From positions 1 through 64,000 of the forward strand of contig NZ_ADEV01000011.1 in NCBI RefSeq assembly GCF_000263635.1: a DNA stretch of 64,000 nt. The letters run 5' to 3'. Of this stretch, positions 33,525-45,027 are shown piece by piece. Position 1 is the stretch's first letter; every line of letters starts with the position of its first letter. A program made the translations under genes and the position numbers. This DNA comes from Gardnerella greenwoodii 00703Dmash. GTDB taxonomy: Bacteria > Actinomycetota > Actinomycetes > Actinomycetales > Bifidobacteriaceae. The notes beneath the pieces are model-generated. The model did not search any database. It was not told where the DNA came from and was given only the letters and a program-made list of their open reading frames with translations.

Positions 33525-35117
33525 ATGAGTACTCTTAAGAGTTCTGATTCGTCTGTTTCGCTACCATCATGCGAGTGCAGTAGCACATTCCCGTTCAAAA
33601 ATGTTCTTGTTGCAGGACTTGGTGTTTCTGGACGTGGAGCTGCTGAAGTTTTGCGCGCTGTTGGATCTAATCCTATAACTGCAGACGAAAAAAAGCCTGA
33701 AGCAGATATTCATAATTTTGAAGAAATTAACTGGTCTAAAATCGACGCTGTAGTTACTTCTCCTGTTTTTAATCCTCGCACACCATTTTTGCAAGAAGCT
33801 CAATCGCATAATATTCCAGTAATGAGCGAAGTTGAATTAGCGTGGCGTTTGCGAGTTCCTTCTAAGCGCACAAATAAACCTGCTTATTGGATTGGTATTA
33901 CCGGAACTAACGGCAAAACTTCCACTACAGAAATGACTTCAGCAATGCTAACCGCTTGTGGATTAGATGCTCCAGCTGTGGGAAATATTGGAAAATCTGT
34001 TTCTCATGCGGCTTTGGAAGCAGATCACGACGCTTTATGCGTTGAATTAAGCTCCTTCCAGCTGCATTTTACTGATTCTTTAGCTCTTGATTGTGCTGCT
34101 ATTACAAATATTGCTGCAGACCATTTAGATTGGCATGGTGGCATGGAAGCTTATGCTCACGACAAGTCAAAAGTTTTTAATAATGTTCGCAAAGCTTTAG
34201 TTTACAATGCTCAAGATGAAAGAGTTAAAGCATTAGCTCAAACTGCAAAAGTGGCTTCGGGTTGCAAGCGTATTGGATTTACTTTAGCTGAGCCTTCTTT
34301 GGGCGAAATTGGTGTTAAAGACGGTTGGATTGTTGATAACAGCGGTGTTGCTGGGGGAGATCCTGGAGTATTGAAGCGTATTGTCTCTTTGCGTGATTTG
34401 CGTCATTTATGCGAGCCAGATGGCACAGTTTACCCACATTTGTTGGCTGACGCTCTTACAGCATTGGCTTTGGCTCTTGGCTTAACTGGAAACGTTGATG
34501 CTGCAGTTCGTGCTTTATGCGAGTTTGCTCCAGGCGGGCATCGAATTCAAACTGTTGCAACTTTTCCGGCTCAAGATTGCAATCCTTCGCATTCTATTCG
34601 ATTCGTTGATGATTCTAAAGCAACTAATGCTCACGCTGCAGCCGCGTCTTTAGCAAGTTTTGCTAATAATTCTGTAGTTTGGATTGCTGGCGGCTTGGCA
34701 AAAGGCGGTTGTTTTGAAGATTTAGTAGCAAATCAGCTTCATGTGATTAAAGCTGTTGTTGTTATTGGCGTAGACCAGCGTCCTATTGTTGAAGCTCTTC
34801 ATAATTCTGCTCCAAATATTCCTGTAACTATTGTTGCTCCAGACGGTTCTAGTGCTGAATCGTATAATGGTATTGACGATGCGGTTTGCGCGCGGATTGA
34901 GCATAATTCGCTTATAAATGCTGATTCTTCATTCGGCGAAGCTGTTATGCAACAAACTGTAGAAGCTGCCGGGCGTTACGCTAAGCCTGGTGATGTTGTG
35001 CTTCTTGCTCCAGCATGTGCTTCTATGGATCAATTCGTTTCGTATGCTGATCGTGGAAATCGCTTTGCTGAAGAATCTCAACGATGGGTACACAATCATG
35101 GTATTAAACAACAATAA
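33525..35117 (+). CDS. murD: UDP-MurNAc-L-alanine:D-glutamate ligase
   Basis: Adds D-Glu to UDP-MurNAc-L-Ala. About 530 residues, longer than the typical 440-480. The N-terminal Rossmann-like domain has [17 protein letters not shown]. The ATP loop is [27 protein letters not shown] and [11 protein letters not shown] follow, then the C-terminal [11 protein letters not shown] and [11 protein letters not shown] 33525 is chosen over a TTG 15 bases earlier because GGAAGG sits 7 bases upstream of it. Its 3' end overlaps ftsW by about 20 bases. Confidence 0.95.
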   Translation: MSTLKSSDSSVSLPSCECSSTFPFKNVLVAGLGVSGRGAAEVLRAVGSNPITADEKKPEADIHNFEEINWSKIDAVVTSPVFNPRTPFLQEAQSHNIPVMSEVELAWRLRVPSKRTNKPAYWIGITGTNGKTSTTEMTSAMLTACGLDAPAVGNIGKSVSHAALEADHDALCVELSSFQLHFTDSLALDCAAITNIAADHLDWHGGMEAYAHDKSKVFNNVRKALVYNAQDERVKALAQTAKVASGCKRIGFTLAEPSLGEIGVKDGWIVDNSGVAGGDPGVLKRIVSLRDLRHLCEPDGTVYPHLLADALTALALALGLTGNVDAAVRALCEFAPGGHRIQTVATFPAQDCNPSHSIRFVDDSKATNAHAAAASLASFANNSVVWIAGGLAKGGCFEDLVANQLHVIKAVVVIGVDQRPIVEALHNSAPNIPVTIVAPDGSSAESYNGIDDAVCARIEHNSLINADSSFGEAVMQQTVEAAGRYAKPGDVVLLAPACASMDQFVSYADRGNRFAEESQRWVHNHGIKQQ

Positions 35118-36333
35118 GCCGATTAAGTGGTTGCGCTCATTAGTGCACAAAAAAAGTGGTGAAGAGCAGGGTCAAGATTTAGCGCTTAAGCATTATCTTG
35201 GGTGGAAAAGTTTAACAAATCCTCTGTGGTGCTTATACGGAATGAGAATATCGGTAATTATTTTATCGATATTTGGCTTATTTATGGTGTTTTCTAGCTC
35301 CTCAGTAACAATGATTACTTACGGAGTTGCACCTTGGGGTCAGGGCGTAAACCAAACTCTTTACTGCATTTTGGGCATGATTGGCTACATTTTTGCTTCT
35401 CGCGTGCCTGTTTCGTACTACAGAAAATATGTTGCGATTATTTATGCTGTTGCGGCCGTAGCACAGTTTTTAACTTTTGTGCCAGGTTTGCGCCGAGAGG
35501 TTAATGGTAACGCGGGCTGGATTGCTTTTGGTCCTATTACTTTGCAGCCTGCAGAAATCACGAAACTATCTTTGTGTATTTGGCTTCCAATCGCACTTCT
35601 TGCAGCAAAAGAAGCGTATAAGCGCGTTCAAATGCGAGCCTATATTCCCGCTGCATCCGGATTAGGCGTATCTTTGCTGCTAGTTATTGCCGGTAAGGAT
35701 CTTGGTACTGCTTTAATTATTATTCTTATTGCTCTTATAGCTTTCTATTTAGGTGGATTTCCAACCAAATGGCTTGTTGGAAGCATATTTATTGCTTGCA
35801 TAATGGTTGCTCTTTTGGTTTTAACAAGTCAAAATCGTATGCGAAGAATTCTCGCAACATTGCACGGATGTGACGCTAAAGCAGCTAAAGGCGTGTGCTT
35901 CCAAGCAATTCACGCACAATACGCAATGGCTTCCGGAGGACTCTTAGGCGTTGGTATTGGTAACTCGCGCGAAAAATGGAATTATTTACCTTACGCTCAT
36001 AACGATTTTATTTTCGCAATTATTGGCGAAGAAATGGGATTTTTGGTTGCGGCTGCAGTAGTTATTTTGTACATAATAATCGGCTGGTGCATGCTTTCTT
36101 CTGCGCTTCAAGCAAAATCTAAGTTTATTTCAATAACTTTAATGTGCATTGCAACGTGGATTGTAGGCCAGGGCTTAGTTAATATTCTTGTAGTAGTGCA
36201 ACTATTGCCGGTTATGGGAGTTCCTATGCCGTTTGTGTCTGCAGGCGGATCTTCGCTTGTTATGTGTTTGGTTGCAGTAGGAGTCGCTGACGGTCTTATG
36301 CGAGCAAACCCACAGCTTAAAATGGAAAAATAG
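35098..36333 (+). CDS. ftsW: SEDS-family septal peptidoglycan glycosyltransferase
   Basis: Polymerises lipid II at the septum together with FtsI. About 411 residues and ten hydrophobic helices. SEDS hallmarks: [24 protein letters not shown], the [10 protein letters not shown] loop, and [10 protein letters not shown] near the C-terminus. The start is set at ATG 35098, within the end of murD. The frame extends further back inside murD, but those residues are not FtsW-like. Its place between murD and murG supports FtsW over RodA. Confidence 0.93.
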   Translation: MVLNNNKPIKWLRSLVHKKSGEEQGQDLALKHYLGWKSLTNPLWCLYGMRISVIILSIFGLFMVFSSSSVTMITYGVAPWGQGVNQTLYCILGMIGYIFASRVPVSYYRKYVAIIYAVAAVAQFLTFVPGLRREVNGNAGWIAFGPITLQPAEITKLSLCIWLPIALLAAKEAYKRVQMRAYIPAASGLGVSLLLVIAGKDLGTALIIILIALIAFYLGGFPTKWLVGSIFIACIMVALLVLTSQNRMRRILATLHGCDAKAAKGVCFQAIHAQYAMASGGLLGVGIGNSREKWNYLPYAHNDFIFAIIGEEMGFLVAAAVVILYIIIGWCMLSSALQAKSKFISITLMCIATWIVGQGLVNILVVVQLLPVMGVPMPFVSAGGSSLVMCLVAVGVADGLMRANPQLKMEK

Positions 36334-36360
36334 TAGCGTAATTGAAGAATCGGGGAAATA

Positions 36361-37560
36361 ATGAATCAGACTAATGCTAATCAGAAAGAAGTGCATATTG
36401 TGCTTGCAGGCGGGGGCACTGCAGGTCATGTTAATCCACTACTTTCTGTTGCAGACGCATTAAAACGTATTGAGCCAAACGCTCATATTAGCGTAATTGG
36501 TACGGCTGTTGGATTAGAAAAAGATCTTGTTCCAGAAGCAGGCTACGAACTTGACACTATAGAAAAAGTGCCTTTTCCTAGAAAACCAAATCTTGACGCA
36601 CTAAAATTCCCTTTGCGTTGGATTAAAGAAACGCGCAAAGTTCAAAATATTTTATTAAAACGAAAGGCAGATATTGTAGTTGGCTTCGGCGGCTACGCTT
36701 CTGCTCCAGTTTATTTTAAAGCTCATTCGAAGCATATTCCGATTGTTATTCATGAGCAGAATGCTAAAGCCGGAATGGCAAATAAATTAGGCGCTAAATG
36801 GGCTGAAGAAATAGGAACTGTGTACAATACCACTGGTTTGCGCGCAAAAAACGGTTCTGAAGCAAAAAGAGTAGGATTGCCGCTTCGCCCTGCTATTTCT
36901 ACATTGTGCAAAAAACTGGAAGAAGATAGGGGCTCGGCTGCAGTTGAAGGAGCTTGCAAGCTTGGATTAGATCCAAAGCGACCAATTATTTTGGTAACTG
37001 GAGGCTCTTTAGGAGCAAAAAGCATTAATCTGGCTGTGGCTCAAGCTTCTAAAGAAATTTTGCAGCATGCGCAAGTCATACATTTAACTGGTCGCGCAAA
37101 AGCGGAAGAAGTGCGAAGCATAGTTGCAAAGCAAGTAGGTGAATCGCAAATAAACGATATTAATCCAAATCATGCTGGATTAGGTGATTATCATATTGCG
37201 GAATATTTAGAGCGTATTGACTGGGCTTTTGCTTGTGCAGACTTGGTTATTTGCAGGGCTGGAGCTGGAACTGTTGCCGAAATTTCCGCTTTAGGATTGC
37301 CTGCAGTTTATGTGCCGCTTCCTATTGGTAACGGCGAGCAGCGTTTTAATGCTGAGCCGGTTGTAAAAGCTGGCGGTGCAGTTATGGTAAACGACTCAGA
37401 TTTTAGCGCTCAATGGTTAAATCTTGAAGGAATAGCTTTATTAGAGGATAGTAAGCGTTTGCAAAATATGCGAAAAGAATCATGGAATTATGGTATTCGT
37501 AACGCGGCAGACGTTATGGCAAAGCGTATTCTTGAAATCGCAAAAGGAAGCAGAAAATAA
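36361..37560 (+). CDS. murG: UDP-GlcNAc:lipid I N-acetylglucosaminyltransferase
   Basis: Converts lipid I to lipid II on the cytoplasmic membrane face. A 399-residue GT-B enzyme. The N-terminal glycine loop is [13 protein letters not shown] (residues 14-26). VGFGGYAS and HEQNAKAG follow. The C-terminal half has VTGGSLGA and the donor-binding segment [11 protein letters not shown] ... [14 protein letters not shown]. Start ATG 36361 has CGGGGAA about 5 bases upstream. Its TAA overlaps the murC ATG by one base. Confidence 0.96.
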   Translation: MNQTNANQKEVHIVLAGGGTAGHVNPLLSVADALKRIEPNAHISVIGTAVGLEKDLVPEAGYELDTIEKVPFPRKPNLDALKFPLRWIKETRKVQNILLKRKADIVVGFGGYASAPVYFKAHSKHIPIVIHEQNAKAGMANKLGAKWAEEIGTVYNTTGLRAKNGSEAKRVGLPLRPAISTLCKKLEEDRGSAAVEGACKLGLDPKRPIILVTGGSLGAKSINLAVAQASKEILQHAQVIHLTGRAKAEEVRSIVAKQVGESQINDINPNHAGLGDYHIAEYLERIDWAFACADLVICRAGAGTVAEISALGLPAVYVPLPIGNGEQRFNAEPVVKAGGAVMVNDSDFSAQWLNLEGIALLEDSKRLQNMRKESWNYGIRNAADVMAKRILEIAKGSRK

Positions 37561-39164
37561 TGTCGAATGTTAATAATAATGCGGATTTAGCTCACGAAAA
37601 TGCGGATTTGCTATGCTCTAAAATCACCCTAAATCCAATAAAAGCTGCATTTGAAGATTCTAAAAACGCATCCACTCTTGGAAGAGTGCATTTTATTGGC
37701 ATTGGTGGAGCAGGAATGAGTGTTCTTGCGGAAATGCTTCACGAAGAAGGCGTAAGTGTTAGCGGATGCGACCGCGAAGAAAACGATCACACAAAGCGTT
37801 TGGAAGAATTAGGTATTTCGGTAGAAATTGGTCAAAACGCTTCTCATGTTGAGAGTGCAGATGTGCTTGTGTATTCAAGCGCAATTAAGCCGAATAATCC
37901 AGAAATTGTGGCAGCTTACGCCAATGGTGTAAAACTCGTGCATAGAAGCGATATTCTTGCGCTACTTCTTGCCTCAAAAACTGGGGTTACTGTTGCAGGA
38001 GCTCACGGTAAAACAACTACAAGCTCGCTTCTTTCTCACATACTAAGCGTTGCTGGAACTGGAGAACTTTCAGATCCAAGCTACGCGATTGGCGGATCAA
38101 TACAGTCTGCAGATGGCACTGTTATTGATGGCGGTCATGCAGGTAAGGGAAGCGTTATGGTTGCTGAAGCTGACGAATCAGACGGAAGCTTTGAAAAATA
38201 TCGCCCGAGTATTGCAATCGTAACAAATGCTGAAGCGGATCACTTAGATCATTACGGTTCTAGCGAACGTTACCGTGAAGCTTTTGTTGAGCACGTAAGT
38301 CACGCTATTGATCACGTAATAATTTGCGCTGATGACGAAGGTGCTAGAAAAGTTCTTGAAAAAATGTCGGATGAAACTTTGCGCGCAACAATTGCTTACG
38401 GTGCTTACGATTCGTGGGCTTCAACTAGCGCTCGCGTGCAAAATTTGGCGCAGTTTGCTGGTATTAAGCATGAAAGCGAGCAGGCTGTAAGTGGGCGAGA
38501 AGTATTTACGCTTGTTTTGCCTGGGAGTATTGCTGGCAATGCTGGTAATGCTGGTAATGCTGGCAAAATAGAAGATTCACTAAGCTTAGAAGTTAGTTTG
38601 CTAATTCCAGGATTGCACAATGCGCGTAACGCTTCGGCTGCTATTATTGCTGCAGTATTGCTTGGAATGAAGCCGGAAGATGCGGCTCGTGGTGCTCAAA
38701 GTTTTAGGGGAGCATCTAGAAGATTTGATATTCGAGGATGCGTTAACGGTGTTACTGTTGTTGACGATTATGCGCATCATCCAACGGAAATTGAAGCTTT
38801 ACTTCGTGCTGCTAGAAGGCGCTATACTTCAGCGAAATTGCGTGTGCTGTTCCAGCCGCATTTGTTCTCTAGAACGCGCGCTTTTGCTAGTGAGTTTGCT
38901 AAGGCTTTGGCTTTGGCTGACGACGTGATTGTTACTGGCATTTTTCCAGCTCGCGAAAAGCAGGAAGATTTTCCTAATATTCACGCAGAAACTATTGTTG
39001 AGGCTGCAAAAACGCAGAATCTCAATGTGCAAATTGAGGCTGTGGAAGATATGCGTGAGGCTGCGTTGAAACTTACTGCGCGCGCAAAATCCGGAGATGT
39101 TCTTCTTACTGTTGGTGCTGGAAGTATTACTGATATGACGTCTGTTATGCTAGAAGCGTTGTAA
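37560..39164 (+). CDS. murC: UDP-MurNAc:L-alanine ligase
   Basis: First ligase of the muropeptide stem. A 534-residue protein, longer than the usual 460-490. Motifs: HFIGIGGAGMSVLAEML, GCDREEN, the ATP loop AGAHGKTTTSSL (about 141-152), EADESDGSF, NAEADHLDHYG, HNARNASAA, and DDYAHHPTEI. The extra length includes an N-terminal 40 residues and a Gly-Asn-Ala repeat (GNAGNAGNAGK) in the central domain, encoded by 9-bp repeats near 38535-38565. The ATG shares its A with the murG stop. Confidence 0.95.
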   Translation: MSNVNNNADLAHENADLLCSKITLNPIKAAFEDSKNASTLGRVHFIGIGGAGMSVLAEMLHEEGVSVSGCDREENDHTKRLEELGISVEIGQNASHVESADVLVYSSAIKPNNPEIVAAYANGVKLVHRSDILALLLASKTGVTVAGAHGKTTTSSLLSHILSVAGTGELSDPSYAIGGSIQSADGTVIDGGHAGKGSVMVAEADESDGSFEKYRPSIAIVTNAEADHLDHYGSSERYREAFVEHVSHAIDHVIICADDEGARKVLEKMSDETLRATIAYGAYDSWASTSARVQNLAQFAGIKHESEQAVSGREVFTLVLPGSIAGNAGNAGNAGKIEDSLSLEVSLLIPGLHNARNASAAIIAAVLLGMKPEDAARGAQSFRGASRRFDIRGCVNGVTVVDDYAHHPTEIEALLRAARRRYTSAKLRVLFQPHLFSRTRAFASEFAKALALADDVIVTGIFPAREKQEDFPNIHAETIVEAAKTQNLNVQIEAVEDMREAALKLTARAKSGDVLLTVGAGSITDMTSVMLEAL

Positions 39165-39236
39165 AAATATTCACAAAGTAGTAAGAAATATCTGCTATTC
39201 TTTAGGAAACTTAAGCTTCACGAGGAAAGGAGCGGT

Positions 39237-40208
39237 ATGGGTCGCGTGATTGTTAGTAAATCAAATGATTCTTCTGAAAATAAGCCGCATCCTCGCACTG
39301 TTAAAAGCCTTAATTTAGCAGATGCGAATCCTAATCGCGAAGAAAAGCATCAGGGTAAATTTGTTGATGCAAGGCGCTTGCCAGGTCTTGATTTCATAAA
39401 GAAAACGCTAAGTCAAACTTCTGGATCTTTTGGAATGATGACTCGTCCTAGAATCGTCAATTTCAAAGAGCGTTTAAAAGAACGTAAATCCGCTTATTTG
39501 AAGTTTACGCTTAAACGTGTTTTAGCTGCGATAGCTGTTATTGCAGTTCTTGCAGCGCTTTTATGGCTTCTGTTCTTCTCACCGGCATTTCGTCTTCAGC
39601 TAGACGATATTACTATTTCTGGTTCTAACGAATGGGTGAGTGAGCAGAAAATCGAATCGATAGCGTCTACTCAAGTAGACAAATCGCTGTTTTTGGTATC
39701 TTCGCAAGAAGTAATTGGTCAGCTTAAAGATATTCCTGGCGTGACTGAAGCAAAAGTTACTAAAAATTTCCCGCATAGTTTACAAATTACGGTTAGAGCT
39801 CAGCGTCCTGCAGCAATGCTTAAAACTCGCGAAAGCAGTAAGCTCACAGCTGTGGATGCAAAGGGTAGAGTTTTAAATGCTGTAGCGCAGGCGTCTATTA
39901 AAGGTATTCCGGTAATCGAAGTAGGGGATATTCAACGAAGCCTAAACAATAGAGCCGTTCTTGAAGCTGTGAAAATCGTAAGCTCACTGCCGGAATCAAT
40001 GCGCGCTAGAGTTACGAAAGTTAGTGCAAAAACGCAGGATTCTGTTGAAACGGAACTTGGTGACGTAAAGCGAACTATTGTTTGGGGCGATTCTTCGCAA
40101 ATCGAATTAAAAAAGGCTATTGTTGCTAAAATTATTGACGATCCAAGCAAAATAGGAGATAAGCATAGGCTCGATGTTTCCGCTCCTGTGCGACCAATTC
40201 TTAAGTAG
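39237..40208 (+). CDS. ftsQ: FtsQ/DivIB-type division protein
   Basis: Bitopic divisome scaffold that binds FtsL and its partners. 323 residues: about 95 cytoplasmic, then one transmembrane helix (about 97-120, VLAAIAVIAVLAALLWLLFF), then a POTRA domain (DDITISGSNEWVSEQKI ... PHSLQITVRAQRPAA) and a beta-rich tail. Start ATG 39237 has GAGGAAAGGAG upstream. It is the last gene of the cluster here; ftsA and ftsZ are not in the window. Confidence 0.92.
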   Translation: MGRVIVSKSNDSSENKPHPRTVKSLNLADANPNREEKHQGKFVDARRLPGLDFIKKTLSQTSGSFGMMTRPRIVNFKERLKERKSAYLKFTLKRVLAAIAVIAVLAALLWLLFFSPAFRLQLDDITISGSNEWVSEQKIESIASTQVDKSLFLVSSQEVIGQLKDIPGVTEAKVTKNFPHSLQITVRAQRPAAMLKTRESSKLTAVDAKGRVLNAVAQASIKGIPVIEVGDIQRSLNNRAVLEAVKIVSSLPESMRARVTKVSAKTQDSVETELGDVKRTIVWGDSSQIELKKAIVAKIIDDPSKIGDKHRLDVSAPVRPILK

Positions 40209-40513
40209 ATTTTGATTTTAATTGAGTTTGAGTTGGGTTTGATTTTGCTTTTGTGATTTAGTTAGAAGCATTGTCAAACTTTGGTGTATAATAGTAATTC
40301 GTGTGTGCCAACGGCGTGCCTTATGTGATAGGCGTGCAGGTTGGGATATCCCAAGTGCCAAAGATAGCGCGCAGTAATGCGTGACTGGAGGCGCAAGGGC
40401 CATCGGGCCGGTGGACTGTGGCTTTTACTCTTTTAACCGATTCAGGTTTAAGGTGTGCTGCAGTGTGGCGGTTTTCACCAAACAGAACATATCAATGAAT
40501 CGGAGAACTTAAG
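40209..40513 (+). promoter_or_regulatory. Promoter and long leader of the str operon
   Basis: A TATAAT -10 element is at 40287-40292; no convincing -35 is seen at 17-bp spacing. The implied leader of about 215 bases contains a perfect palindrome TTGGGATATCCCAA (40341-40354), a direct repeat of GGCGTGC, and a GGGCC/GGCC-rich segment near 40400. No ORF with a ribosome site was found in it. A structured ribosomal-protein leader is plausible but not shown. Confidence 0.5.
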
Positions 40514-40885
40514 TTGCCTACGATTGAACAACTCGTCCGTAAGGGACGTCAGGCCAAGCCTAAGAAGTCAAAGACTTTGGCCTTGAAAGGTAGCCCGTTG
40601 CGTCGTGGCGTGTGCACCCGTGTGTACACCACCACTCCTAAGAAGCCAAATTCCGCGCTTCGTAAGGTTGCTCGTGTGCGCCTCAGCTCGGGTATTGAAG
40701 TAACCGCCTATATTCCAGGCGAAGGTCATAACTTGCAGGAGCACTCCATTGTGCTTGTGCGCGGTGGCCGTGTGAAGGATCTCCCAGGTGTGCGTTACCA
40801 CATCGTGCGTGGCGCGCTCGATACCCAGGGTGTCAAGGACCGCAAGCAGGGTCGTTCCCTGTATGGAGCAAAGAAGGCGAAGTAA
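40514..40885 (+). CDS. rpsL: 30S ribosomal protein S12
   Basis: A 123-residue decoding-centre protein. It has [11 protein letters not shown] at the start, then KSPLRRGVC-like and [16 protein letters not shown], which includes the streptomycin-resistance Lys position. It ends [18 protein letters not shown]. Start is TTG 40514, the only in-frame start that gives the standard N-terminus, with CGGAGAAC upstream. It leads rpsG-fusA-tuf. Confidence 0.97.
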   Translation: MPTIEQLVRKGRQAKPKKSKTLALKGSPLRRGVCTRVYTTTPKKPNSALRKVARVRLSSGIEVTAYIPGEGHNLQEHSIVLVRGGRVKDLPGVRYHIVRGALDTQGVKDRKQGRSLYGAKKAK

Positions 40886-40888
40886 AAC

Positions 40889-41359
40889 ATGTCACGTAAA
40901 GGACCTGCAAAAAAGCATCAGTTGCTTCCTGATCCAATCTACGGCTCGACCGTCGTGGCTCAGTTGATTAACAAAATCCTTCTCGATGGTAAGAAGTCCA
41001 TCGCAGAAAACATCGTCTACACCGCTCTTGAGCAGGTGAAGGCAAAGACCGAGCAGGAGCCAGTTTCTGTTTTGAAGCGCGCTCTCGATAACATTCGTCC
41101 AAGCCTCGAGGTTCGTTCCCGCCGCGTCGGTGGCGCAACCTACCAGGTTCCAGTCGAAGTTAAGCCTGCTCGTGCAAACACATTGTCCCTTCGCTGGCTT
41201 ACTGACTTCTCCCGCGTTCGTCGTGAGAAGACAATGGCTGAGCGTTTGGCCAACGAAATTCTCGATGCCTCCAATGGCTTGGGTGCTTCCGTGAAGCGCC
41301 GCGAGGATACCCACAAGATGGCAGAAGCAAACAAGGCTTTTGCTCACTATCGCTGGTAA
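40889..41359 (+). CDS. rpsG: 30S ribosomal protein S7
   Basis: A 156-residue primary 16S rRNA-binding protein that nucleates assembly of the small-subunit head. The core [14 protein letters not shown] and the C-terminal [17 protein letters not shown] are typical. It starts 3 bases after rpsL. Confidence 0.97.
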   Translation: MSRKGPAKKHQLLPDPIYGSTVVAQLINKILLDGKKSIAENIVYTALEQVKAKTEQEPVSVLKRALDNIRPSLEVRSRRVGGATYQVPVEVKPARANTLSLRWLTDFSRVRREKTMAERLANEILDASNGLGASVKRREDTHKMAEANKAFAHYRW

Positions 41360-41401
41360 TCCACAAGATAATCGGTATCTTAAAGAGCTAAGGATAAGAA
41401 T

Positions 41402-43531
41402 ATGGCACAAGATGTGCTTAACGACCTGAATATGGTTCGTAACATCGGCATCATGGCGCACATCGATGCTGGTAAGACTACTACAACCGAACGTATTCTT
41501 TACTACACTGGTAAGAATTACAAGATCGGTGAAACTCATGATGGTGCTTCTACCATGGACTTCATGGCTCAGGAGCAGGAACGCGGTATTACTATTCAGT
41601 CTGCTGCAACCACCTGCTTCTGGAAGCGTCAGACTCACGACGTTGATGACCGCTATCAGATCAACATCATCGATACCCCAGGCCACGTGGACTTCACCGC
41701 TGAGGTGGAACGTTCCCTTCGTGTTCTCGACGGTGCTGTTGCAGTCTTCGATGGTAAGGAAGGCGTGGAGCCTCAGTCTGAAACCGTGTGGCGTCAGGCA
41801 GATAAGTACAGCGTTCCACGTATTTGCTTCATCAACAAGATGGATAAGCTTGGCGCAGACTTCTACTACTCCGTCAAGACCATCAAGGAGAAGCTCGGCG
41901 CAACTCCACTCGTTATTCAGCTTCCAATCGGCGCTGAAAACGACTTCACTGGCGTTGTTGACTTGATTCGTATGAAGGCTTACGTCTGGAATGACGTTAA
42001 GGACGATATGGGTGCTCACTACGACACCGTTGACATTCCTGCAGATTTGCAGGATCGTGCAGAAGAGTATCGTGCTGAACTCATGGATCAGGTTGCTGAA
42101 GCTGACGACGAATTGGTTGAGAAGTATCTCGAAACTGGCGAACTTACTGAAGAAGAAATGCGCGCTGGTATTCGTAAGCTTACAATCGAACGTAAGGCCT
42201 TCCCTGTAACCTGCGGTTCTGCATTCAAGGATAAGGGTGTTCAGCCAATGCTGGATGCTGTTGTTGACTTCCTTCCAAGCCCAGAGGATGTTCCATCCAT
42301 TAAGGGCTTCAAGCCAGGCGACGAATCCGTTGAAATTGACCGCAAGCCAGTGAACACCGATCCATTCGCAGCTTTGGTCTTCAAGATTTCCACCCATCCG
42401 TTCTACGGCAAGCTCGTGTTCGTGCGCGTTTACTCTGGCGAAGTTAAGCCAGGTGATTCCGTGTACGATTCCACGAAGTCCAAGAAGGAACGCGTTGGCA
42501 AGATCTTCCAGATGCACGCTGATAAGGAAAATCCTGTAGATTCCGCAGAAGCTGGTAACATCTACACCTTCGTTGGTTTGAAGAACGTCAGCACTGGTGA
42601 TACCTTGTGCGACGAAAAGAACCCAATCTCCTTGGAATCCATGACCTTCCCAGATCCTGTTATCGAGGTGGCTGTGGAGCCAAAGACGAAGGCTGATCAG
42701 GAAAAGATGAGCTTGGCTTTGGCTAAGCTTTCTGACGAGGATCCTACCTTCCAGGTTAAGACCGATGAGGAATCCGGCCAGACTTTGATTTCCGGTATGG
42801 GCGAGCTTCAGCTTGACATTATCGTTGATCGTATGCGCCGCGAGTTCAAGGTCGAAGCGAATGTTGGTAAGCCACAGGTTGCTTACCGTGAAACCATTCG
42901 TAAGGCTGTTATGAACCAGGAATACACTCACAAGAAGCAGACCGGTGGTTCTGGTCAGTTCGCTAAGGTTTTGATGAACTTCGAGCCTCTCGACACAGAA
43001 TCTGGCGAAACTTACCAGTTCGTCAACGAAGTTACCGGCGGCCACATTACCAAGGAATTCATTCCTTCCATCGACGCAGGTGTGCAGGAAGCTATGGAGT
43101 CCGGTGTGTTGGCTGGCTTCCCAGTTGTGGGCGTAAAGGCAACCGTCACCGACGGTCAGACTCACGATGTCGATTCTTCGGAAATGGCCTTCAAGATTGC
43201 AGGTTCCATGTGCTTCAAGGAAGCTGCACCAAAGGCTAATCCGGTAATTCTCGAACCAATTATGGCAGTCGAAGTCCGTACTCCAGAAGAGTACATGGGC
43301 GATGTCATGGGCGATTTGAACTCTCGCCGCGGTAACATCCAGTCTATGACTGATGCAACCGGCGTTAAGGTTATTGACGCAAAGGTGCCGCTGAGCGAAA
43401 TGTTCGGCTACATCGGCGATCTTCGTTCCAAGACTCAGGGCCGCGCAATGTTCACCATGCAGATGGACTCTTACGCAGAGGTCCCGAAGGCTGTTTCGGA
43501 CGAGATTATTAAGGCTCAGCGCGGCGAATAA
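41402..43531 (+). CDS. fusA: Elongation factor G
   Basis: GTPase that drives ribosomal translocation. 709 residues. P-loop [12 protein letters not shown] (about 20-31), switch [11 protein letters not shown]3 DTPGHVDF, and G4 NKMDKLGAD. Domains II-V are complete, including the GMGELQLDI and [14 protein letters not shown] segments. ATG 41402 has a GCTAAGGAT site. Codon use is visibly biased to C-ending and preferred codons, as expected of a highly expressed gene. Confidence 0.98.
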   Translation: MAQDVLNDLNMVRNIGIMAHIDAGKTTTTERILYYTGKNYKIGETHDGASTMDFMAQEQERGITIQSAATTCFWKRQTHDVDDRYQINIIDTPGHVDFTAEVERSLRVLDGAVAVFDGKEGVEPQSETVWRQADKYSVPRICFINKMDKLGADFYYSVKTIKEKLGATPLVIQLPIGAENDFTGVVDLIRMKAYVWNDVKDDMGAHYDTVDIPADLQDRAEEYRAELMDQVAEADDELVEKYLETGELTEEEMRAGIRKLTIERKAFPVTCGSAFKDKGVQPMLDAVVDFLPSPEDVPSIKGFKPGDESVEIDRKPVNTDPFAALVFKISTHPFYGKLVFVRVYSGEVKPGDSVYDSTKSKKERVGKIFQMHADKENPVDSAEAGNIYTFVGLKNVSTGDTLCDEKNPISLESMTFPDPVIEVAVEPKTKADQEKMSLALAKLSDEDPTFQVKTDEESGQTLISGMGELQLDIIVDRMRREFKVEANVGKPQVAYRETIRKAVMNQEYTHKKQTGGSGQFAKVLMNFEPLDTESGETYQFVNEVTGGHITKEFIPSIDAGVQEAMESGVLAGFPVVGVKATVTDGQTHDVDSSEMAFKIAGSMCFKEAAPKANPVILEPIMAVEVRTPEEYMGDVMGDLNSRRGNIQSMTDATGVKVIDAKVPLSEMFGYIGDLRSKTQGRAMFTMQMDSYAEVPKAVSDEIIKAQRGE

Positions 43532-43541
43532 AGCGCACGCT

Positions 43542-43608
43542 ACTTCGGTGTTTTCTGTCCCCGGTCAACGCTAGAATTTCTACGTTGACTGGGTTCTGGC
43601 ACCGAAGT
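43542..43608 (+). promoter_or_regulatory. Long stem-loop between fusA and tuf
   Basis: Outer arms ACTTCGGTG (43542-43550) and CACCGAAGT (43600-43608) are exact complements. Inner arms CCCGGTCAACG and CGTTGACTGGG pair with one G-T. No T run follows, so it looks more like an mRNA processing or stability element, or a weak terminator, than a standard terminator. Confidence 0.55.
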
Positions 43609-43648
43609 GGCACCTAACCCAGAAACCCAGTAAATATGTAGCGAAAGA

Positions 43649-43668
43649 CTTTACACATTCGTGTAAAG
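43649..43668 (+). promoter_or_regulatory. Hairpin in the tuf leader
   Basis: CTTTACAC and GTGTAAAG are exact complements around ATTC, 31 bases before the tuf start. It could be an operator or leader hairpin. Confidence 0.4.
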
Positions 43669-43699
43669 CAAACTACGAGACGTCCAGGAGGACAAACAC

Positions 43700-44899
43700 A
43701 TGGCAAAGGAAAAGTACGAGCGTACTAAGCCGCATGTCAACATTGGTACCATTGGTCACGTTGATCACGGCAAGACTACTCTGACCGCGGCTATCTCCAA
43801 GGTGCTGCACAGCGAATATCCTGATTTGAACCCTCAGTATGACTTCGATCAGATTGATGCCGCTCCAGAAGAGAAGGAACGCGGTATTACCATCAACATC
43901 GCACACATCGAGTATCAGACTGAAGCACGTCACTACGCTCACGTGGACGCTCCAGGCCACGCTGATTACGTTAAGAACATGATCACCGGTGCTGCTCAGA
44001 TGGATGGCGCAATCCTCGTGGTTGCTGCTACCGATGGTCCTATGGCTCAGACCCGTGAGCACGTTTTGCTCGCTAAGCAGGTCGGTGTCCCGAAGATCCT
44101 CGTTGCTTTGAACAAGTGCGATATGGTTGATGACCCAGAGCTTATTGACCTCGTTGAAGAAGAGGTCCGTGACCTCCTCGAAGAAAACGGCTTCGATCGC
44201 GACTGCCCAGTCATCCGCACCTCTGCTTACGGTGCTTTGCATGATGACGCTCCAGATCACGACAAGTGGGTAGAGACCGTCAAGGAACTCATGAAGGCTG
44301 TTGACGAGTACATCCCAACCCCAACTCACGATCTTGATAAGCCATTCTTGATGCCAATCGAGGATGTGTTCACCATCTCCGGTCGTGGTACCGTTGTTAC
44401 CGGTCGTGTTGAGCGTGGTAAGCTCCCAATCAACACCCCAGTTGAGATTGTTGGTTTGCGTGACACCCAGACCACCACCGTTACCTCCATCGAGACCTTC
44501 CACAAGCAGATGGATGAGGCCGAAGCTGGCGATAACACTGGTCTTCTTCTCCGTGGTATCACCCGTACCGACGTTGAGCGTGGCCAGGTTGTGGCTGCTC
44601 CAGGTTCTGTGACCCCACACACCAAGTTCGAAGGCGAAGTTTACGTCTTGACCAAGGACGAAGGTGGCCGTCACTCGCCGTTCTTCTCCAACTACCGTCC
44701 ACAGTTCTACTTCCGCACCACCGACGTCACCGGCGTTATCACCTTGCCAGACGGCGTTGAGATGGTTCAGCCAGGCGATCACGCAACATTCACTGTTGAG
44801 TTGATCCAGGCCATCGCAATGGAAGAGGGCTTGACCTTCGCAGTTCGTGAAGGTGGCCGTACCGTTGGTTCCGGTCGTGTGACCAAGATTCTTGCCTAG
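43700..44899 (+). CDS. tuf: Elongation factor Tu
   Basis: Delivers aminoacyl-tRNA to the ribosome. 399 residues. P-loop [11 protein letters not shown] (about 19-29), [25 protein letters not shown], and the C-terminal [17 protein letters not shown] 43700 has CCAGGAGG upstream. Strong preferred-codon bias. A terminator follows at 44935. Confidence 0.98.
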   Translation: MAKEKYERTKPHVNIGTIGHVDHGKTTLTAAISKVLHSEYPDLNPQYDFDQIDAAPEEKERGITINIAHIEYQTEARHYAHVDAPGHADYVKNMITGAAQMDGAILVVAATDGPMAQTREHVLLAKQVGVPKILVALNKCDMVDDPELIDLVEEEVRDLLEENGFDRDCPVIRTSAYGALHDDAPDHDKWVETVKELMKAVDEYIPTPTHDLDKPFLMPIEDVFTISGRGTVVTGRVERGKLPINTPVEIVGLRDTQTTTVTSIETFHKQMDEAEAGDNTGLLLRGITRTDVERGQVVAAPGSVTPHTKFEGEVYVLTKDEGGRHSPFFSNYRPQFYFRTTDVTGVITLPDGVEMVQPGDHATFTVELIQAIAMEEGLTFAVREGGRTVGSGRVTKILA

Positions 44900-44934
44900 T
44901 ATTTTCTAACTGAAAATATTAGCTAAGGCTTAAC

Positions 44935-44967
44935 AAAGACCCCGCGAGGAAACTCGTGGGGTCTTTT
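44935..44967 (+). terminator. Rho-independent terminator of the str operon
   Basis: AAAGACCCC and GGGGTCTTT pair, with CGAG/CTCG continuing the stem around GAAA, and a T run. Confidence 0.9.
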
Positions 44968-45027
44968 GTTGTATTCACGCGACGACCTGCTTGAGCTATG
45001 CATTGCGAGCGATGACATGTTTTCTGC

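Noticed and set aside
40892-43165. A 757-residue open frame on the minus strand across rpsG and fusA
   Set aside because: It is the shadow of highly codon-biased genes; the plus-strand products are unmistakable S7 and EF-G.
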